DNA from: Sulfuriflexus sp032250955
GTDB lineage: Bacteria > Pseudomonadota > Gammaproteobacteria > AKS1
DNA: 24,545 bases
Reading direction: 5' to 3'
Assembly: GCF_032250955.1 (NCBI RefSeq)
Contig: NZ_JAVVES010000045.1
Span: forward strand, 1-24,545
In this document: piece by piece, positions 21,656 through 24,545 of the stretch
Position numbering within the stretch: the first letter of the stretch is position 1
Layout: every line of letters starts with the position of its first letter
The notes under the pieces: model-generated
Database searches by the model: none
Told to the model about the DNA's origin: nothing
The model's input: only the letters and a program-made list of their open reading frames with translations
Translations under genes and position numbers: made by a program

Positions 21656-23856
21656 TAGAGGAATATCAGCACCTTGATAAGCGTGTTCAAAAATGGTTAT
21701 TTAATCAGGGATGGCCAGATTTAAGAGAAATACAAAAACGGGCAATTGCACCAATTCTTTCAGGTGATAGAGATGTGCTGATTAGTGCATCAACGGCGGC
21801 AGGTAAAACAGAAGCTTTTTTTCTACCAGCATGTAGTGCAATTGCTGAAGAGAAAAACGGTTTTGGTATTCTGTATATCAGTCCTTTAAAAGCATTAATT
21901 AACGATCAGTACCGCAGGCTCGAATCGTTAAGTGAAATGTTGGATATGCAGGTTACTCCTTGGCACGGTGATAGCCTTCAATCCAAAAAAAAGAAGGCCA
22001 AAAACAATCCTTCAGGTATTCTGCTTATTACCCCTGAATCCTTGGAATCACTGTTAGTCAGAGAGCCGGGGTGGGTGAAACAATCCTTCACATCACTCAA
22101 ATATATCGTCATTGATGAATTTCATGCGTTTGTCGGAACAGAACGAGGTCAGCAATTACTTTCGCTGCTTACTCGCCTAGAACATATTACTTGTCGAATC
22201 TCTAATCCTATTCCACGGGTTGCGCTAAGTGCGACACTCGGAGAGCTTGAAAAAGTACCACTTTCACTTAGACCGAATAAAAGTCTGCCTTGTGAAACCA
22301 TTACCAGCAGTCAGCACCAAAGCACTTTAAAGATTCAGGTTAAGGGATATTTAGAACCGGTAGACATCATGGCAGGTGACACGCTTACCTCCGCTGAACA
22401 GCAGATTTGTCAGGAAATATTTAGCCTCTGCAGAGGCGACTCACATCTGGTATTTGCAAATAGCCGCAGCCGGACAGAAAGCATTGCTGCACACTTAAGT
22501 GATTTATGCGAACAACAAGTTGTTCCGAATGAATTTTTCCCTCATCACGGTTCTTTAGCTAAAGAGCTCAGAGAAGATTTAGAATCTAGATTGCAGAAGG
22601 AAATCCTACCTACTACAGCTATTTGTACCATGACCTTAGAGCTAGGTATCGACATTGGAAAAGTGAGTTCTGTTATTCAGGTTACCGCTCCACACTCTGT
22701 ATCAAGTTTACGTCAACGGTTAGGTCGATCCGGTAGAAGAAACTCACCAGCAATTTTACGAATGCTCATCGCTGAAAATGAACTGAGTGATAAATCTAAT
22801 ATAGTAGATGGTCTTAGATTAGAGCTTGTTCAATCACTAGCAATGATTCGATTGCTCATCGTAGATAACTGGTTTGAACCGGCAGATACAGAACAAATGC
22901 ACCTCTCTACATTTTTACACCAGATTCTTGCTGTAATTGCGCAATGGGGTAGCGTCAGAGCAGACCAGCTTTATTCTTTATTATGTGAGCAAGGATCTTT
23001 CAAAGAAATATCAATTCAGCACTTCAAGCAACTATTGTCCCATATGTGTACAGTCCAACTGATACAGCAACTCAATAGCGGTGAGTTGGTTTTGGGAATT
23101 GAAGGCGAGCGCCTTACCAATTCCTATACTTTCTATGCTGTATTTAAAACACCAGAAGAATTCCGAATTGTTACCGGTAGCAAAACACTCGGAACGCTAC
23201 CTGTTGATTCGCTAATTCTTAAAGATCAGCACATTATATTTGGTGGCCGTAGATGGAAGGTCACGGATATTGATAATGAAAAGAAAGTCATCTATGTGAC
23301 CCCTACAAAGGGTGGTAAACCTCCCAAATTTAATGGTAGCGGTATGTCGATTTATGACAGAGTTCGACAGGAGATGTTAAGTATCTATCGCACAGGTGAC
23401 TATCGCATTGACGTTGGCAGTAAGAAAATAGATTTTGTAGATAATCTCGGAAGACAGCTGTTTCAAGAAGGAGCGTATCTTTTTAAAGAAGCCAACCTTG
23501 AAAAACAACCCGTCTATCAAAGTGGTAAGCATAGTTATATTTTCTCATGGATGGGCGATAAAGTAGTTAACACCCTTACTGTTTTGCTCATTAAAAGCGG
23601 GTATGTATGCAGTAATTTTGCTGGCGTAATTGAGGTTCAAAATTCTAATATTTATGACATAACAAATTGCTTAATAGATTTAGCAAAAGATGAGCTGCCG
23701 GTTGAAGCCGAGCTTGCTGAAGCACTTTCATTACAGCAAAAGCTTATTGAAAAATATGATGAGTATCTTCCTGAAGATTTATTAACCGAATGCTATGGAC
23801 GAAAAGCATTTAATTCTAGGGCTACTAAACAGTGGATATTAGGCAGCCTTGTTTGA
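21652..23856 (+). CDS. sngC: Lhr/BrxHI-like DExH superfamily 2 helicase (Shango SngC)
   Basis: This 734-residue helicase has all core motifs in order: Walker A ASTAAGKTE (46-54), motif Ia YISPLKALINDQ (75-86), DEFH (155-158), SAT (193-195), HLVFANSRSRTES (265-277), TMTLELGIDIG (327-337) and QRLGRSGRR (355-363). The arrangement and the large C-terminal half (winged-helix and beta-rich region, about 400-640) are those of Lhr-type helicases such as BrxHI, acting on DNA. Its ATG overlaps the sngB stop (ATGA). The stop at 23854-23856 is 18 bases before attC 3. With sngA and sngB it forms the three-gene Shango architecture. All motifs look intact, so the system is probably functional. Confidence 0.88.
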   Translation: MIEEYQHLDKRVQKWLFNQGWPDLREIQKRAIAPILSGDRDVLISASTAAGKTEAFFLPACSAIAEEKNGFGILYISPLKALINDQYRRLESLSEMLDMQVTPWHGDSLQSKKKKAKNNPSGILLITPESLESLLVREPGWVKQSFTSLKYIVIDEFHAFVGTERGQQLLSLLTRLEHITCRISNPIPRVALSATLGELEKVPLSLRPNKSLPCETITSSQHQSTLKIQVKGYLEPVDIMAGDTLTSAEQQICQEIFSLCRGDSHLVFANSRSRTESIAAHLSDLCEQQVVPNEFFPHHGSLAKELREDLESRLQKEILPTTAICTMTLELGIDIGKVSSVIQVTAPHSVSSLRQRLGRSGRRNSPAILRMLIAENELSDKSNIVDGLRLELVQSLAMIRLLIVDNWFEPADTEQMHLSTFLHQILAVIAQWGSVRADQLYSLLCEQGSFKEISIQHFKQLLSHMCTVQLIQQLNSGELVLGIEGERLTNSYTFYAVFKTPEEFRIVTGSKTLGTLPVDSLILKDQHIIFGGRRWKVTDIDNEKKVIYVTPTKGGKPPKFNGSGMSIYDRVRQEMLSIYRTGDYRIDVGSKKIDFVDNLGRQLFQEGAYLFKEANLEKQPVYQSGKHSYIFSWMGDKVVNTLTVLLIKSGYVCSNFAGVIEVQNSNIYDITNCLIDLAKDELPVEAELAEALSLQQKLIEKYDEYLPEDLLTECYGRKAFNSRATKQWILGSLV

Positions 23857-23874
23857 GCTGTCGATCCAAATACC

Positions 23875-23946
23875 GTATAACAAGTTGCTGCACGCGGATA
23901 AATTACTCGCTGCGCTCCTAATTTACCGGTGAGAAAAGCGTTAGCC
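23875..23946 (+). other. attC site 3 (72 bp)
   Basis: R'' GTATAAC (23875-23881) and R' GTTAGCC (23940-23946) bound a clear imperfect palindrome. CGG (23895-23897) plus TAAATTA (23899-23905) pair with TAATTTA (23919-23925) plus CCG (23926-23928), leaving A23898 as a single extrahelical base, a hallmark of attC folding. The segments GTTGCTGCACGCGGA and CCGGTGA are typical of environmental attC sites. This is the best-formed site in the window. Confidence 0.78.
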
Positions 23947-23959
23947 ACAAGAGAGAACC

Positions 23960-24526
23960 ATGCAAATAATAAACAAACTCTCGTGCTCTGGGTATCGATG
24001 GTTCCAAACAAATCAAGAATTATTTCTTGCCACTCCGAATGGAGAATTTGGAAGTGGATTGACTAGTCTTATAGGCCCAAATGGTGGCGGAAAGTCAACG
24101 ATTATCGAATGCTTCCGGCGCTTATCAAATATTAATGACGTTAGTTTTACTGAAGGAAAGAGAAATAAAGCGGCAGGTGATCGAGTTGATATTACTATTG
24201 AGTTCGATGGTGTGTCCGGAACACTAAAAACTGTTGACAAAGGTGGCTCCCAAACAGAGTGGATTGGAGGGAAAGAAAATAGGCCTCCAAAAATCATTTT
24301 TCTTCCTTCGAGGAGAGTATTTAGTCCTTATTTTGGACGGGGAAAATCCAATAGAGAGGGGTATTTCCAAAACTCTAGTCGGTTTACAAATCGAGCGGAG
24401 CCACTTAATAACTTTAGTCAGCGTCTCTTCAGTGCTTTAGATAACTATGAAGAATTTTCTAGGGTATTTCACTGCTGTCCCGTTAACCGAACGAAAAAAG
24501 GCTTAAATCTCAATGATCTGTTATAA
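23960..24526 (+). pseudogene. Truncated AAA/ABC-type ATPase gene in cassette 4
   Basis: The gene starts at ATG 23960, 20 bases after the core site GTTAGCC, with AGAGAG upstream. The N-terminus is an SMC/ABC-like ATPase: MQIINKLSCSGYRWF, Walker A IGPNGGGKST (38-47), then a region with IIFLPSRRVFSPYFGRGK and LFSALDNYEEFSRVFH. Such proteins normally run to several hundred residues with a signature motif and Walker B. Here homology-like sequence ends at about position 24470, and the frame continues for only some 17 codons in unrelated DNA before TAA. The break coincides with an IS-like terminus, so I read it as an interrupted gene. Possible roles (OLD-like or other defence ATPases) cannot be decided from the remaining part. 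Confidence 0.6.
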
Positions 24527-24545
24527 TGAACGTGCGAACAAACAC
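24471..24545 (+). mobile_element. Possible left end of an insertion sequence at the window edge
   Basis: GCTGTCCCGTTAACCGAACG, starting near 24473, resembles the terminal repeat of some IS elements. It is followed by an AT-rich leader with TATAAT at 24522-24527, as found ahead of transposase genes. The window ends before any transposase would start. The assignment rests on this resemblance and on the abrupt break in the ATPase gene. Confidence 0.3.

Larger units (their letters stand above)
17992..23940 (+). mobile_element. Integron gene cassette 3 (about 5.95 kb, three-gene defence operon)
   Basis: GTTATACGG at 17991-17999 and CCGTATAAC at 23873-23881 are perfect reverse complements over 9 bases, the expected relation between the two ends of one cassette. 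Everything between is three tightly packed genes with no internal core site that I can find. The length of 5949 bases is far above the usual 0.5-1 kb of single-gene cassettes. Confidence 0.65.

Noticed and set aside
18049..23856. Annotation as a tellurite resistance or BREX locus
   Set aside because: TerB domains occur here without terC, terD or terE genes, and the DUF2791 ATPase plus helicase lack PglZ, PglX and other BREX core genes. The three-gene order fits Shango better.
17991..23881. GTTATACGG/CCGTATAAC as terminal inverted repeats of a transposon
   Set aside because: No transposase lies between them, and the attC structure after 23875 together with the neighbouring sites explains the pair better.
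1..24545. tRNA, rRNA and CRISPR arrays
   Set aside because: I scanned for cloverleaf-like segments, rRNA signatures and regularly spaced repeats and saw none; a dedicated covariance search was not possible.

Overview
The window looks like a gammaproteobacterial chromosome segment followed by an integron-type gene cassette array. From about 290 to 16425 it is GC-rich housekeeping and accessory DNA. Its gene set (argA of the fused kinase-GNAT type, rppH, ampD-ampE, hprA, an IscR-like Rrf2 regulator) fits Gammaproteobacteria; I cannot name a genus. From about 16700 to the end the DNA is clearly more AT-rich, all genes point the same way, and they are separated by attC-like imperfect palindromes.

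Layout. 1-240: a 5'-truncated Hint-domain fragment typical of Alphaproteobacteria, joined to insertion-sequence-like DNA and followed by a perfect terminator hairpin. 290-1880: minus-strand small protein, cysteine-less IscR-like regulator and two-CBS-domain protein. 2030-5540: plus-strand hprA, a DUF4870 membrane protein and argA. 5540-6870: minus-strand rppH followed by a DUF3050 protein. 7020-11663: plus-strand HAD phosphatase, a membrane GGDEF/degenerate-EAL protein, PduO-type cobalamin adenosyltransferase and a Rossmann-fold protein. 11660-13187: minus-strand ampD-ampE. 13270-16425: an ergothioneine locus, egtD divergent from egtC-egtB.

Cassette array. Three attC-like sites (17202-17273, 17939-17997, 23875-23946) delimit cassettes. 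For each complete cassette the R'' box at its 3' end is the reverse complement, or nearly so, of the core site at its own 5' end; this is the diagnostic rule for integron cassettes. Cassette 1 carries a possible GIY-YIG-like protein. Cassette 2 carries a YbjQ-family protein with an extra N-terminal domain. Cassette 3 is about 5.95 kb and carries three overlapping or closely spaced genes: a membrane-anchored TerB-N/TerB/TerB-C protein, a DUF2791-like P-loop ATPase and an Lhr-like DExH helicase. This matches the Shango anti-phage system (SngA-SngB-SngC). Cassette 4 starts a P-loop ATPase gene that breaks off at IS-like sequence near the window end. No integrase gene is visible, so the array is either a cluster of attC sites lacking an integrase or the distal part of a larger integron.

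The most interesting point is a complete three-gene defence operon packaged as one unusually long integron cassette. Both window edges look like IS boundaries, consistent with a contig that ends in repeats.
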